From contig JALJCO010012618.1 of assembly GCA_023101725.1 (NCBI GenBank), positions 186,001-250,000 of the forward strand: 64,000 nt of DNA, in the 5' to 3' direction. The translations under genes were made by a program, and so were the position numbers. The notes beneath the pieces were generated by a model. That model did no database searches, was not told the origin of the DNA, and saw only the letters and a program-made list of their open reading frames with translations. Below, piece after piece: positions 12,018-27,000 of this stretch (position 1 is its first letter; every line of letters begins with the position of its first letter). This stretch comes from Atherinomorus stipes (taxonomy: Eukaryota > Chordata > Actinopteri > Atheriniformes > Atherinidae).

Positions 12018-15000
12018 ACAATCTCATCTGCTGCGGCTTCGGTAGTGTCATGAACTCGCATGTAGGAAGTCCAATGGATGCTACCCACTTGGATTACATT
12101 GGATGAGCAATATGGAGGAATATTGCCAAGTTTTTGTGGACTTTTATGGACCTTTTTGTTTCAGGCACCGGTGAATCCCATTATATGAATGCCGAATCGA
12201 AACACCCCCCCATCTCCGGCTGCATTTGAGATATTGAAAAAGTGCTCCACAGTCTTACTCAGCATGAGGGTGAGTCGAAAATGAAGGCACATCATTCTGT
12301 GGGTGTTCTGTCCTTTTAATGGCTTTGCTCTCACCTTGGTACATACCAGAAAAGTTTGGCTTTTTAAAAAGCTTTTTCAGGTTTTAGATGAAATTTAAAT
12401 TTTCTACCACATTATTTGTTGCAGAAAGAATATGCCAAACCTCACTTTGCATGTATTACTGCATGGCTCTGAAGTTAAACTGATCTGCTGGCCTGCCTCC
12501 AGTTCAGACTTTTCACCCACTGAAAACATTTACTCATTTTTATGAAACATATGCAGAAAAGCCTGGGCAGCAAAAGTCTTCATTCAGCTCAGACATTTAG
12601 TTTCTTGGCTCAGCACAGTTACCAGTAATATGGACCATCCAACATGCTAGGCCTAAATTTGCTTATGGCCAGGTGTTGTATGGGCTAGATGTGGCCCAAA
12701 TGTTATAACCTGGCTTTGAAATGGGTTAGACAGAAGAATATAAGCAGCTGCAGCTACTTTTAGTTCAGTCATTCAAGAGCCAAACATGGTTTGTAAAACA
12801 TTTCACTGCAAAACCAACAGTGATTTACCTCCTGTCAAACTGAAGTGATAGGGGGAAAAAAAAGAAAAGAAAAAGAAGGCGGCTAAAGGTGCCTCCGTAA
12901 TATATATATATATTTTAAATCAAATGTAACTGTTTAATTTCAACATTATTTTATTGTTGCAAAAAATGTTTTAAAACGGTAACTTTCAAGAAAAAGTTGA
13001 TTTATTTTTTCTTACAACCCACAAAGCGCCAGTTTTTAATGTGGAGTACACGGTTTATTTATTTGGAAAACAGAAAAAACGGTAAACCTTATAAGTTTGA
13101 CGAACTGGCATTTACCAGAGCCACACTTCAACTGAAGTGACTGTGTGTTACCATGGTAACAAGCCGTCGCCGTGGTTTCACTGCCAACTTCTTAACAGCC
13201 AGGTAAGAAAGTCTCTAAAGTTAGTTTTATGTGCTGTTATCGAGTGAGTTATGTTACTTATTTAGCTTCAGAACCGCCACGTGCTGCTTACTTGGTGTCT
13301 GAGCTGAACTATAAACGTGTTAAACTTGCGGAAACAGGTGTCTGGTATTTTACTCACCGAGTTAACTTTATAAGAAGAAAGTTAGCATAATTAGCTAACA
13401 AAAGGTCCGTACTCTGTCATTCCTAGATAAACAGAACGGTAAGGTTAAGTATATGGTTGATCGTATTATCTCATGGGCAATATCTTTCCCATATATTATA
13501 CGTGTAGAAGTCGTTTGTATGACAAATTAAGCTAAATCAGTAGTTTTGTCTGATGTTTGTACAAAAGGGGTTATGCAGGGCATTTAAGTGTATACTTTAG
13601 CCAAATCTTATGGAAAAAATCTGGTATTTTCACATTTGCACATGATGAGCAGTGTCTGAAAATGTGGCGGATAAAGCCAGAAAATAGTTATTTTTGTTTT
13701 ATTTTTATAAATATATTAATCCAGATAATACTGATAATACAACAGCAGTAACTGTATCTGATATTTACCAAGAATACTGATTAAATAATGTTAGATTATT
13801 CTTAGATTATACAGATCTTTGTCATTTCTTTTTTTTTCAATTGTGCTTGAAAGTTTACATACCCTTTCATTAAATACACACAAAAAAAATCAGCTGTCAG
13901 CTAGATAAGTTGAAATGGACAAAAGTAATAATAAAAATCTTTATGAACATCATGACATCAATTTTGTATTGTGGTTCAACAGAAATATTAAAAACAAACA
14001 AAAAATAAAACAAGTATACAAGCATGATAGGGCTCCTGAACTAAAATGTTAAGCAACCCTTTGAGGTTGTCTGTGATGTTCAATAAGACTTTTACACTGT
14101 GGACAGGTATTTTGGTCCACTGTTCATTAGCAAGGCGCTTTAATATGGCTGGGTGAGTTTTTTTGTTTTTTTTTTAACAGAAATTCAAAATTAACATCTC
14201 ATTTTACTAAATTATAATTTAGTAAATTTGTATTTATTATTACTTTTACCCCCAGGTTTGTGTTATTTTAATATTGTGAATTTAGCCTTTTCTTTAATGG
14301 GAGGGCATGTAGACTTTCAAGCACAACTGTACCTTTAAATTGAGACTTGTTTTTACAGTCTAGCTTGTTGAAAGGAGGGTACACTGTGGACAGTGATAAG
14401 ACTATATCAAACTATGTTTTTTTTTCTCTTTTCCCTCAGAAATTCCAGTGTGAGCAGACTGGCAAGTCAGTACAAAAACAGATAAACACAAACCTGCTGA
14501 TGGTATTGACTGAAAGTTCAGCAGCATGTTCGCTGCCCTTTCAAAGGAAAGATCCAGTGATGGATCTTCTCAGACGTGTGATAGAGTCACTATGAAGTCT
14601 AAATCTAAGGTTAAAAAAAAAGGTTAATTCTCCTGATGTGACTTTACCACTGCTATGCACAAAGCCATCTTGTTTCTCTCCAACTAAGCCCCTGTTCAGT
14701 TATGTACCCTTCTTCAAAAAATGTGTCCTCTGACAGACCATTGTCTGTGCTGGAGCAACCTTTTCATGTTGCTCAGGTGGGGCCTGGAAAAGCCATGGCT
14801 CAGGCAAAATGGAAAGAAGAACCTCAACCAATGGGCTCAGCATTAGGGACTGCCATCAGAACAACTCAGAAAGGACAAAGGTACCGATAATAATCAGTGG
14901 AGTGATTTAGTTTTCTGTGAAACTATTTTAAAATTTCTGGATATATTCAGGGGTTAGACAATGAAACTGAAACACCTGCCATTTTAGTGTGGGAGGTTTC

Positions 15001-18000
15001 ATGGCTGAATTGGACCAGCCTGGTGGCCAATCTTCATTTATCTTCAGCAGAATTAAATGTGCACCTCAGCTCTCCTGTTTCCACCAGAACTGTCCATCGG
15101 GAGCTCCACAGGGTGAATATACACGGTCGGGCTGCTAAAGCCTAACCTTTGGTCACTCGTGCCAATGCCAAATGTCGGTTTCAATGGTGCAAGGAGCACA
15201 AATCTTGGGCTGTGGACAATGTGAAACATGTATTGTTCTCTGAGTCCACCTTTACTGTTTTCCCCACATCCGGGAGAGTTTTCGGTGTAGAGAAGCCCCA
15301 AAGAACCGTACCACCCAGATTGTTGCATGACCAGAGTGAAGCATGCGGGTGGATCAGTGATGGTTTGGGCTGCCATATCATGGCATTCACTTGGCCCAAT
15401 AGTTGTGCTAGATGGGCATGTCACTGCCAAGGACTACTGAACCATTCTGGAGGACCATGTGCATCCAATGGTTCAAACATTGTATCCTGAAGGCGGTGCA
15501 GTGTATCAGGATGATAATGCACCAATACACACAGCAAGACTGGTGAAAGATTGGTTTGATGAGCATGAAAGTAAAGCTGAACATCTCCCATGGCCTGCAA
15601 AGTCACCAGATCTAAATATTATTGAGCCACTTTGGGGTGTTTTGGAGGAGCGAGTCAAGAAACGTTTTCCTCCACCAGCATCACGTAGTGACCTGGCCAC
15701 TATCCTGCAGTGGTATGGCTTAAAATCCCTCTGACCACTGTTCAGGACTTGTATATGTCATTTCGAAGACGAATTGTTGCTGTATTGGCTGCAGATGGAG
15801 ACCCCACACCATACTAATAAATTATTGTGGTCTAAAACCAAGTGTTTCAGTTTCATTGTCTAACCCCTGTATATTGGTATGCAGTTTCCCACTTGGTTTA
15901 TGTGATATGTTGTCATTTGTTAGCTGATTTATAAGCAGTTGTCACACTTAGTAAAGAAAGAACTTTATGATGAGCTTGAATATGTCACGAGATTGCTATA
16001 TGTGAGACCCTGGTAAGGCCTTTGAAACAATTAAGCTGGAAATAACACACTCTAGCTTTATCCTTTTATGATGTAGACATTTGCTCACATTTTTTCGATT
16101 AGTTACATATTTAGAAATGTAGCCCTCATCATTTACTCAATATTTTTAGGTTCCTAAATAAATTACTCTTATGTTGTTTTCTTATTTATTTATTTATTTA
16201 TTTATTTTAGTCTTACAGAAAAAGAAGATTCAGTCAAGGTGGCAATTTGTAAGAAAAAAAACATAAGGACGGATGGAAACGTGACCAAATCTAAAAACTA
16301 TCCTCTCACCAGCATTGAGGTTGTGGAGGTGTTTGCCCAGAAAAGAAAATCAGGGGACTTTGAGTTTTATTACCTGAAAGAAATGGATGGAGACGCTTAC
16401 AGGTAGAATCCAGAAGGGACATGTTCCACTTAGGGCTGGGCGATATATCGATATCAAAAATATATCGATATATTTTTAAATGAGATATGGAATTGGACCA
16501 TATTGCACATATTGATATATGGAGTTCAATGTTTGTTTGTTCTGTCTTTGTATATAAATGCTAACCTTACTAGGGTTTGTTATATTTAATTCTGTGTAAT
16601 GTTCCTTACTTGCATCTGCGAGTATTATTATATACAGTAGTATACAGTATTTATGTTTACATTTTATCGTTCTTTGAACAGCTGAACATTATTTCATCTG
16701 GTTGGTTTAAATGAAACGACTTGTAATGTCATATTTAGCTCTGACTGTAACAAAACATTTGCTCTGACTTTGCGATAAAAATATCAGGATATATATCGTA
16801 TATCGATATTTAGCCTAAATATATCGAGATACTGTATGACTTTTGGTCCATATTGCCCAGCCCTAGCCCCACTGTTAAATTTCAGACTTTTTGAAACCTC
16901 CCATGTACATTTCTAAGATCTGCATACATTTAAAGGGGAAGTTCAGAATTTTTGACATAGGGCCTCATTTACAAGTGAGCCAGAATACTACTTATCACTG
17001 AAGACAGTTTCAACATATCTCATCCCGTTATGCTAGTTCCAGTTGGTCGCCGATGCTAATGCTAGTGCAATTCAATAGGAATCTGCTAGCCTGTTATTAA
17101 TAACAATCTTATCCACTCTACAGAACATTTGAGGCAAATCATTTCTAACTTCAGACTATCTGTGTAAATGTTGTGTTAACAGAATAATGTTACAAATAAA
17201 ACAAACCTGCCTTTCATTGCATTTTGAAACTTTACAAAGTTTCACTTCCTGTATTTGGCAGCAGAGTGATGTCATCTGTTGCTACTGTATGTGCATGAAG
17301 GAATCTGATTACACAAATATAAAGTCTAAAATACGGCCACGTCTGAAAGGCATGAGGATATGTCAGATTTTGAAGATGATTTCGAACTTTTTTCATCAAA
17401 CTAGCTATCAGCATGTCTCTATGAACCGGAATACACTGGCAAAGCTAGTAAGCTGGTAAGAAACTAGTTCCTCAATATGTAATGCAAAATTTGTCATAGA
17501 AGGCCAGTTTTACTTTTTTTACACGAGTTTACTAGTTTAACACGGCATTTACACAGATAGTCTTGCTGATTTGCCTCTGATGTTCTGTGGGGTGGATAAG
17601 ATTGGTTTTAATGACAGACTAGCAGATTCCTATTGACTTCCACTAGCATTAGCATCACCAACCTTCTGGAACTAGAATAACGGGATGAAATATGTTGAAA
17701 CCGTTTTCAGTGATAAGCAGTATTCTGGCTCACTTGTAAATGAGGCCCTATGTCAAAAATTCTGAACTTCCCCTTTAAGGTGTGAAAGTATAGTCAGTTG
17801 TTCTCTTTGCTCATAGGCCCTATGACCTGCGAGTGGTCAATTCCGGTGATGCTGGCTCTGAGCACTACATCTTCTCCCCTGACACTGTACTTCACGTGAC
17901 AAAGACAGGCTATGGTGGACTGGTCAGTCTTGCAGAGTGGTACAGAGAATATGTGTTGTGGACTGCCTTACAGGAGATCCCCTTTTTCAAGGATTTCAGA

Positions 18001-21000
18001 CTTCGTAAACCTTTTGCCTGGTATTACGAATTAGCCACACTTCATATTGCCAACCTTTTGCAACTCGTGTCATGATTTTTTTCTATTTGTCTTTTAACCT
18101 GCTTTATGTATTTTTGTGGCAGGTGGCAGAAAAATGTACATGTGATCCTTTTTCATCGCAGATGTAAGAATTTGCAGGACATGCTTCTTCTAGCTGTACC
18201 TCAGTTCAGAAATGCTCTCTATTTGTGCACTGGGTGAGTTAAGAGGTTAAAAGTTAAGTCCTCCCGGTTCTCCACATACATAATGTATGACATATATTTT
18301 AGTGCTACATCAGACTTGACAGTGGCTCTAAGCTGCTCTGCTGATCGGGCCTCACTTTTGACTTGAGATTTTTGTATAAAGTTTCTCAGCCACACTTTAT
18401 TAAGTATTGTTTGTTTTGTTTCTTTCAGAATAATTGAGGAACTTAAAGAGACACACTGGATGCCCCTGGATGACTCTAAAACCTACTCATTGCTGGAATT
18501 CAGGACTGAAATTACAAAAAAGAAACAGGAATGTTTTCTGATTCTAGAAAAGTTAGCTCAGTATCATGCTGCCATTCTGAATGTGGTATGTCTGTTTTGT
18601 TTACTATGATTAAATCTTATTTTTGCCAAGAGGAGTAATTCCTGACTAAGGATAGACGATTCATTGGCCGGCTGATATTTTAGGCCAGTAGATGAGGCCA
18701 ACTTTTGTGTTCTTTTTTCCTGGTATATATACTGATATATATATTCACAATCGTGCTCAAGATTATTGACACCCTCTGGTTAAAGAAAAGACTAAATTGA
18801 CAATAATAATTCAACAAGAAACTAAAGAAACTAATACTTTTTTTTTTTTTACAAAATTCTAATTTAGTGAAATAAAATATGCTTTTGAATTGTGGTAGGA
18901 AATAATAATAATAATAAAAAAAACAAAACTGGTAGAGCACATTTCCTGTGAAATGTGGACCAAAACACCTGTCAACAGGTGTAAAAGTCTTTTTGAGCAT
19001 TACAGAAAACACCTGATTGCAGTGATTGCTTCAGAATGTTGCCCAATAAAAGTTTAACTTCAGAGCCCCACCATGCTTGTTTTTTTTTGGGTTTTTTTTT
19101 TTGTGTTTGTTTTTGATATTTTTTTTAAACCACAATTCAAATTCAGTGTCATGACTTTCATAGAATTGTTGTTTATTATTACTTTTGTCAATTTCAACTT
19201 ACTTTACTAACCGATTATTTTTTTCCGTCTTTAATTGGAGGGTGTCAATCATCTTGAGCACAACTGTATATAGATTATATACAGTATATATAAAGACTAA
19301 TTGATTTTTAGGGTATAATATCGACCCTAAAAAATCTGTATGGGACGATCCCCGTACCTGACTTACTAAAAGCATTACATTTCTTTTTCATGACTACAAT
19401 TTAAGATCATTAAAGGCCTTTCAACGAACATTACAGAATACTTTCTGATCCATACAAGAAACTAGGAAAAAAAAAATCTAGAATCAGCTTTGATGTAACT
19501 CTTATATCTTCAGGTGAAAGAAGAAAGTTATCGGACAAACAAGGAGCTCCAGCTGCACATAAAACTTGCCAAAAGACCAAATAGATCCTATGAACCCATT
19601 CACCTGCACTTGGCTTACCAGCGTGAGCTGAAGAAGGCGTTGGACCAGTCTGAGAGCTGCCTGCAGAAGCTGGGGAATTTTGCAGCCCTCATCCATCAGA
19701 TGATTGTGCAGAGTATTGTCACGATCATCCAACAAGACGCCATTTCTTTTCTCAGTTGTCTGAAGGTGTCAAAAGAACATTTATTAACTCCATAAACATG
19801 CAGTATTTTCAGCGATAGCTTTCAAACAATCACAGTAAATATTGTTTCAAAACTGTAATAGAATGTAAAAAAAAATGACTGTGACCTGGAATTAGATTTG
19901 ATTTGATGTAACATTTTAATGTGTTTTTGTTTTTTAGAGGATGGCATCTCAGCAGAACTGCCTATTCCGCACTGAGCTATGTTTCAGTGACAGTAGTCAG
20001 CTGACCGTGGATCCACCAGTCCAGGTGTTCCAAGAAACAGTGAGTGAGTCCTTCCTGACTGCTGGCAACTCTATTATTCAGGTATGTTACATTGAAGCAT
20101 AAGTACAGAGATCCAACTGTTGTGCTGTAACTTGCTGTTGTAATTATTATAATCTGATGATAGTGTGCATGCATGTTTTTATTCAGCATATATATTGATT
20201 GCTTTTGTATTATTATGATAACATTATTTGTTGTTTTTGGTTGATTATCTGTTTTCTTTGTATGAATGATTATTTGTATATGATGGACCCCAGGAAGAAT
20301 GGCTGCTGCTAAAGGGCATTCTAATAGCCAGATCTTGAGGAGCCATTCCTTTTAAAGAACCAAAAAAACTGTCGTTTTAGCAATTTATATTGCAAGATTT
20401 ACTTGGATTGGAATCAGTCAAACTTGCACACCCCATCAATATATAATAGGTTGGTGCGAAATGTTCTGGTATATTGGTCATAATTTCATTAATCTTGTGT
20501 TTTCATTGTCAGCATTTTATAAGGTGGCTCCAATCCCTAAGCTTTGACTGTGAGATGACCATTTTGGATTTTTACTCACCAAAAAAACTTTGTGGCACAA
20601 CAAAAACTAAACTGTCCACAATTAAATTCCATGCAAAACACATTTACTCCAAATATTTTTAACACAACGATATTTTAGTAACGCCAAAAAGTCACACTAG
20701 AATGAAGACTAATGAAAAATTATGTGTGGGCTGTCTATGTAAAATATACTATAGGGGTTAAAAAATGCAGGAAAAATACAGAAGTAAAGTAAAATATCAA
20801 TAGAAACTGAATAAACTTGAACCGCATCAGTGTAAATTTTAGTTAATGTTTTGGAACTCACAGTTTCTAAACACTTTCAGTCTATATGCGTTTACATGAA
20901 TGTAACATGTTGGACATCAGACTCCCATGTCTTCATGATGGCACATGAAGACAGCGTGGAGAATTTGGATATGAAAAAGAATGCTTCACAAATGAACGGC

Positions 21001-24000
21001 TCACAACTGAGATTGATTTCCTATCGTTCATTTAAAAAAAAGCCTTTCAAAAGAATAGATCCGTTTATGAATGTCACATCTCTCATTGCATGCCTTTTCT
21101 TTCAAGTAGCGATCATGAATTCAAAACAACCAACTTCTTTTATTCCTTGCAGATGTGTGACAGCTGTGGATTATTCCAGGAGATCAGCAAAAATGTACAA
21201 AGCTCTGTTCGGGATTTAATATCCGACCTCAGGTGTATTAAACTTGCAGGTATGATAAGTCTGATTACTTATGTCGAGGTAATGTTGAGTCAGTTTGCCA
21301 AAATGTGAATCAATATGGTTCGAGGATGTGATTTGTGATTTATTCATTTGGAAGACAGAGTTGTGATTTTTTTTTCCACTGCTAGGAGAGAAAAATAATA
21401 CCAGGAGGATTGGTCAGTCATTCAAGGATATGTCAGCTCACCAGCTGGTGCTGCCTGGAGAGACTGCTCTAATGGTGCAAAGCAATATGATGCATGGCTG
21501 CTACTATTCTCTCTCCAAGACACAACTAGAGTGGCAGATTGGCATCAATGACATTACAAAGCAAGTTGAGATTGAGCAAGCCAAGATCATGCAGGCAAGA
21601 CTGACACTAATCCTTTCCAATCCAGTCAATCTAATTAAGAGTTGAAAATTTGCATAATTTGCATCAAGAATTTGGACTTTTGTATGTTTCTGTTAATATT
21701 CTAATTGCTCTTTGAGCAGGCTGCAGAAAGAGAAATCCAGCAGATGTGTAAGAGCTACGCATGGTTGGAAGACATCCATTTATTTGTTAGTCAGTGGAGT
21801 CCAGTGTCTTTGGAATCTATGAAGGATCAGCCTGTTTCTGTGTATGAGGAGCACGTTAAAAAGCTGCAAAGCTGGACTGAAAGAATCAACACCGTTGATG
21901 CATCAGTTTCTACCTCCAACCAGCTGTTTATCATCCATTGTATCGACACAAAGGAAACTCTTGGTATGTTCTGCTTGAAGGACGTAAACATGTCTTTTCT
22001 GAATAACTTTTTAGTGTCACACATTAACAACCCCCCAGGATACCAACCTCAGATTCTGAATACTTCCATGCGTTCCATTAAATCATTAGATCAATGTATT
22101 TTCAAACTAATTATGATAATGATGATTTTCTGGAACTAAAAAGCTTCCCATTTAAAACTTTGCTTTAGTTTAATCATCGCAAATTTCTGTGTACAATCTG
22201 TTTTATCTGATCTTTGCACAATCTTGTCTTTGCTGTCGTTTCTTCAGGGCAACAGCTGAGCCTCATTGAGCAGCAAGTGCTACATCAGCTGGCTGAGCAA
22301 ATGAAACTGCGCACAGAAAGCCTCATATTGCTCTTGGAGAGGGTTACAGATGAACTCAAGAAAGAACCGCAAGTCTTACAGGACTTCTCAAAATATGCTT
22401 TTAGGGTACAAACAATCTTTTGAATTGCACATTTGCATGGACAGTTTAAGAAGACTTAGAAATATAGAAAAATGCATCATGTTTAAGAGAAATTAAATGC
22501 CGCTCATGCAAAAGACCTAAAACAAATGAATGACATTAGCAGTAATCTCTTATTGGTTTTACCCTTAAACTCTTGGTGGAACATTTAAGTCCCGTCGAGA
22601 TGTTTCTTATGTGCTTATATGCTTATGTGCTTTCTCTTACTGAATTATTCATCAGGATGCTGTCCTGTCAGAGAAAATGTGTTCTGTATTTAGATTCCAT
22701 TATCCAAAAATATCAGGTGCAGCTTGGTGCATTAACATCTACAATGTATTCTTCTTCTTCTTCTTCTTCTTTTTTTTTAACGGCCCACAAGTGAACAACC
22801 CAGGTGCCAGGTTTGGTGCACTGTGTAGGTTTAGCATTAATAGGTGCTCCTTTTAAAGTCTTAGATAATGAGTTGCTAAATGTATACAAAAGCTGTTTTC
22901 TCTGTGTACAAGACAGTGAAACAGCTTACAAGACAGGCACTGTCTCATATAGTTTTGTCTTCAATCATTTAAACATCTAAAGAAGCACTTTTTTGGCCCC
23001 TGGGAACTGAGTAAAGGGGCATAATGAATATATTCTCTACCAGATTCATTTATATACTGTGACAAACTGAAAAGAATCACAATAATAATTGACTACAGAC
23101 CAGTTGCTCTGACATCTCACATTATGAAAGTCCTGGAGAGACTCTTACTGGCTCACCTAAAGAGGCAAGTGAACACCTTTCAGGACCCATTACAGTTCAC
23201 ATATCATAATGGGCTTGGGGTTGAAGACGCCATCATCTTCTTGCTTCAGAGAGCCCACTGTCATCTGGACCAGTCAGGCAGCACTTTGAGGGTCATGTTC
23301 TTTGATTTTTCGAGTGCCTTTAATACTATTCAGCCTGCTTTGCTATGTGAGAAGCTCCATAACTTCCAGGTGGATCCCTCCACAACCACCTGGATTTACG
23401 ATTACCTAACAAACAGACCACAGTTTGTGAGACTGAAAGGTTGTGTGTCTGAGATGGTGATCAGCAGCACTGGAGCACCACAAGGAACTGTACTCTCACC
23501 ATTCCTCTTCACACTGTACACCTCAGACTTCCAGTACAACTCTGAGTCCTGTCATCTGCAGAAATACTCTGATGACTCTGCAGTTGTGGAGTGTATCAGT
23601 GATGGACAAGAAGCCGAGTACAGGGAACTGGTCAATCAGTTTGTGAAATGGTGCGGTAACAATCAGCTCATCTTAAATACCAGCAAGACTAAAGAGATGA
23701 TTGTTGACTCCAGGAGGAGCAAGAATAAGCAGCATAGTCCTGTCTACATCCTGGGAGAGGAGGTGGAGGTGGTGGAGAACTACAAATACCTTGGAGTTCA
23801 GCTGGACAACAGACTCGACTGGAAATGCAACACTGACTACATCTACAAGAAAGGTCAGAGCAGACTCTACTTCTTACGAAGCTGAGATCATTCAACGTCT
23901 GCACCAAGATGTTGCAGATCTTCTATAAGTCTGTTGTGGAAAGTGTAATTAGCTTTGCAGCATCTGCTGGGGAAGCAGCATCAGAACCAGAGACTTGAGG

Positions 24001-27000
24001 AAACTAAACAAGCTGATCAAGAAAGCTGGTTCTGTGCTGGTGATAACTCTGGAGCCGCTGGAGCTGATCGTTAAGAAAAGAATGTTGCACAAGCTGATGA
24101 AGATGATGGAGGATTCTTCCCATCCTCTCCACAAAACGGTGAAGAATCAACAGAGGCCCAATCCCAATTCTCTTTTTTACCCCTACCCCTTACCCCTTCC
24201 CCTTGGCCCTTGCACTTAAAACGAAGCTACAAGGGGTAGGGGTGAAAGTCAACCCCTTCAAATTGGGACACCCCTTCAAGAATCACATACGTCATCAGTG
24301 ATTCCGCCGGCTTGTGTGTAAGCAGATGTGCGCTGAGCTGTTGGCGCAAATCTGGAGAAATCAAGCCGTCTACAGCTGTGGTTTAACGTTAACAAGCAAA
24401 TTCGATTTTTGCATGACATCCCTGCCTGTGTTTTATCCCATGAAGACCAGCAGCGATGCTGCCGAATTTCTTATTGATCATCTAGATTATCAGGGCTGCA
24501 GAGCACCGCTGGTTTTCAGCCTGGTAGCGTTTATATAACTGAAGCGTCAATGTAGTACTCGCGATTTTTTTTCATGTGCATTTTGCAAAAAAAATGACCG
24601 TTAAACATTTAAACAGCATTAAACTAGACAATATAATGGTTTTCACACTTTTTAAACTTTATTTATGGAGAAATATTTACATTTGTGGATGTTTTTGGAC
24701 TCAGTAGCAGCCATCGTCCCAGTGATTTTCATACCCCTTCGTTTGAAGTGTGCTCTCGAAAAATCTTCGTTTGAAGGGGTATATAGCCCTCCCCCTTAGC
24801 CCTTCCCCTCCATCCTACAGGTATTGGGACACCCCTACCCCTACACATGAACGCGCAAAACGAGAGTGTGTGTTCAGTGGGAGGCTGCGTCAGGTTCGCT
24901 GTAGGACGGAGAGATACAGAAATTCATTCCTACCAGCAGTCATCACCCTAAAGAACAACACTGACTGACCGACTGACATTATTATTATTATTATCATCAA
25001 TGTTATATTGTTAAAAAAAAAAAAAAACAAACAGAGCTTTTTTACATTATTGAATTTCCCTTCTGGGATAAGTAAAGTATTTTTCATTTCATTTCATTTC
25101 ATTTTTCATAATAATTACAAGCAAAATGTCTCTTCTCTGTGCAGGTGAGGGAAACTGCCAAAATGTTGACTGACTTGGAGAAATGTTTGGAGTACAATCT
25201 CTCCCTCCATAATACTATTTGCACAACTGACAGAAAGATGACTGAACAGGAGCTGAATTTGGAAGAAAAGGTCAGGTGGAATAGAAAGAAGTGCAATGTC
25301 TTGACTAACTCCATCATAGCTGTGCTCTGTAGTTGTTAGTACTGTATTTTCTGGACTATAAGTCACAATTTTTTTTTATAGTTTTGCATGCAACTAATCG
25401 TCCAGTGCGACTTGTATATCAAAATATATACAATTTAACATGTTTTTAGGTGTTATTCATATTGACTGACATGAGCCAAGGAGTAAACATTACCGTCTAA
25501 TGTCACATGAGGGTGGTCTAGGCTTGGGACAACTATTATTTGATTCAAGGGCAAAGACTCCAAAATAGCCTTATCTCAGCGAGAGGACTTTCATTTTGGA
25601 AATCTGACTGTACTGTCTGTGCGGTGGAAGAAATCCACAAAAAACATGTTTATCCTTCTTAATTATGATGCTTATGATCATTTACAGTCATTAACTTTGG
25701 AATCAGAGTAATTGGGGAATTTTTAGCTGTAACAAATAGGATATGAAAAATCAGAAAATTGCCCTATTTTAAATAAAGAAATACAGCATATAGTCCAATG
25801 CAACTTGAATATGTTTTTTTCCTCTCCATGACACATTTTTTGACTAATACAACATATTAGTCCGGAAAATACAGTCTATTTTCCTCTGCAGTAGCTGTGC
25901 TTCTTTTTGTCTTCTATGTTTAGATGCTGGACTTGTGGAATTCTTTCATCTCGCTCTTGAAGCAAGCAGACATCCTTGTAAAGCAAAAGCTTCCGTTAAT
26001 GGCAAATGCACTGGACACAACATTTTCACTTTTGGCCTGTGACCTTAAAAATATAATCTATAAGGCTACATCTGGACCTTTCCTTGACCAGAGCCAGAAT
26101 GCCAGTGAGATTGTCCCCAAACTGAACTGCATGTGTGCAGATGTGCAAGCTCTCTATGAAAAGTTGAAACAACTTAATGAGAACAGTGAGAGCATGCAAG
26201 GTGAGGCATTTTTTGATACTTACAGTAAGACCAGACAGAATTTAGAGTATTTAATTTTGCTTATATGTAACTTCTTGAAAAGAAAACCAACAGTTATCTT
26301 TAGACTGAACAAAAAAAAGATGTAGTTATAAAATATCAAATCTGTCTGTTGTCTCTTGTTAGAACAAACAATAGATCTGACCAATATAACAGCTAATGTT
26401 CAAAAGGTCATCGCCCGTAAAGAGTTGTGGCAACTCAGAGCTGAATACACGACCTGGATGGAAGAGTGGAAGCAACAACCATTCAGTGAGGTAGCATGTT
26501 AATTGCTGTTAGCATTGCTTACTTATACAGTGTGTCATTTAGAATTTCAGCTCAGCACCTCAATAAGTAGATGTTATCTTTTTTTCTTCTTCTGAGCTCT
26601 GATTTGTTTTTGTTCTCAGGTTGTGGTGTCAGAAGCTCTGGGGAAAACTCTGAAGTGGGAAGAGCAAGCTCAAATATTGACAAGTAACATACCTGCTAAT
26701 GATGCTGTGCTGCAGGAGACTTTAGGAGTCCTGAAAAACTTCAGCCATCAGATTGAAGTCATGGTGAAGCTGCACAGCAGTAAACTTGGAGAAAAAGACT
26801 GGGAAGATATTTTCCAAGGTCAGAGACTTTGCCCACATTGTATTTCATATATACTTAGTGAATCACAGCGTTTCTAATTAGATGAAATTGACTTGCCCAT
26901 GCACTCAAACAGACATGGGCCTGCAGTGTGTTCCAAAGAAGCAGGTGACATTTGCAGAAGTAATGTCTAAACAACTTGAAGCGCATCAAAAACTAATTGA

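Larger units (their letters stand above)
10720..12319. mobile_element. Long-TIR non-autonomous DNA transposon, copy 1 (carries an insert and a GAAA array)
   Basis: The left arm taaagggatggaacaccc...gaatgatgtgccttcatttt and the right arm aaaatgaaggcacatcattctgtgggtgttc...ccttttaa are inverted repeats that continue for about 200 bp (both arms contain the caccggtg palindrome and the ccattatatgaatg block). The core carries an (AAAG)n array. A second copy in opposite orientation is at 35619-36580. It lies in intron 7 of the FAM20-like gene, upstream of the nested gene. Confidence 0.75.

Noticed and set aside
11947..12018. CRISPR-like array
   Set aside because: It is a simple (AAAG)n microsatellite without spacers.
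13557..13751. 64-codon open frame near the nested promoter
   Set aside because: No family motif, no splice support, AT-rich composition typical of chance frames.
14347..14595. Open frame with an acceptor-like site at 14439, as a coding exon of the dynein-like gene
   Set aside because: It cannot be joined in frame to the 13202 donor (stop after 15 codons) or to the 14689 exon. It may be an alternative or non-coding exon.
15149..15734. Active Tc1 transposase
   Set aside because: The frame is broken and the DNA-binding half is missing, so it is only a remnant.
22657..22716. Earlier acceptor (atcag) for the 22.7-kb exon
   Set aside because: It would shift the frame and give an immediate stop in the next exon; the acceptor at 22671 keeps phase.
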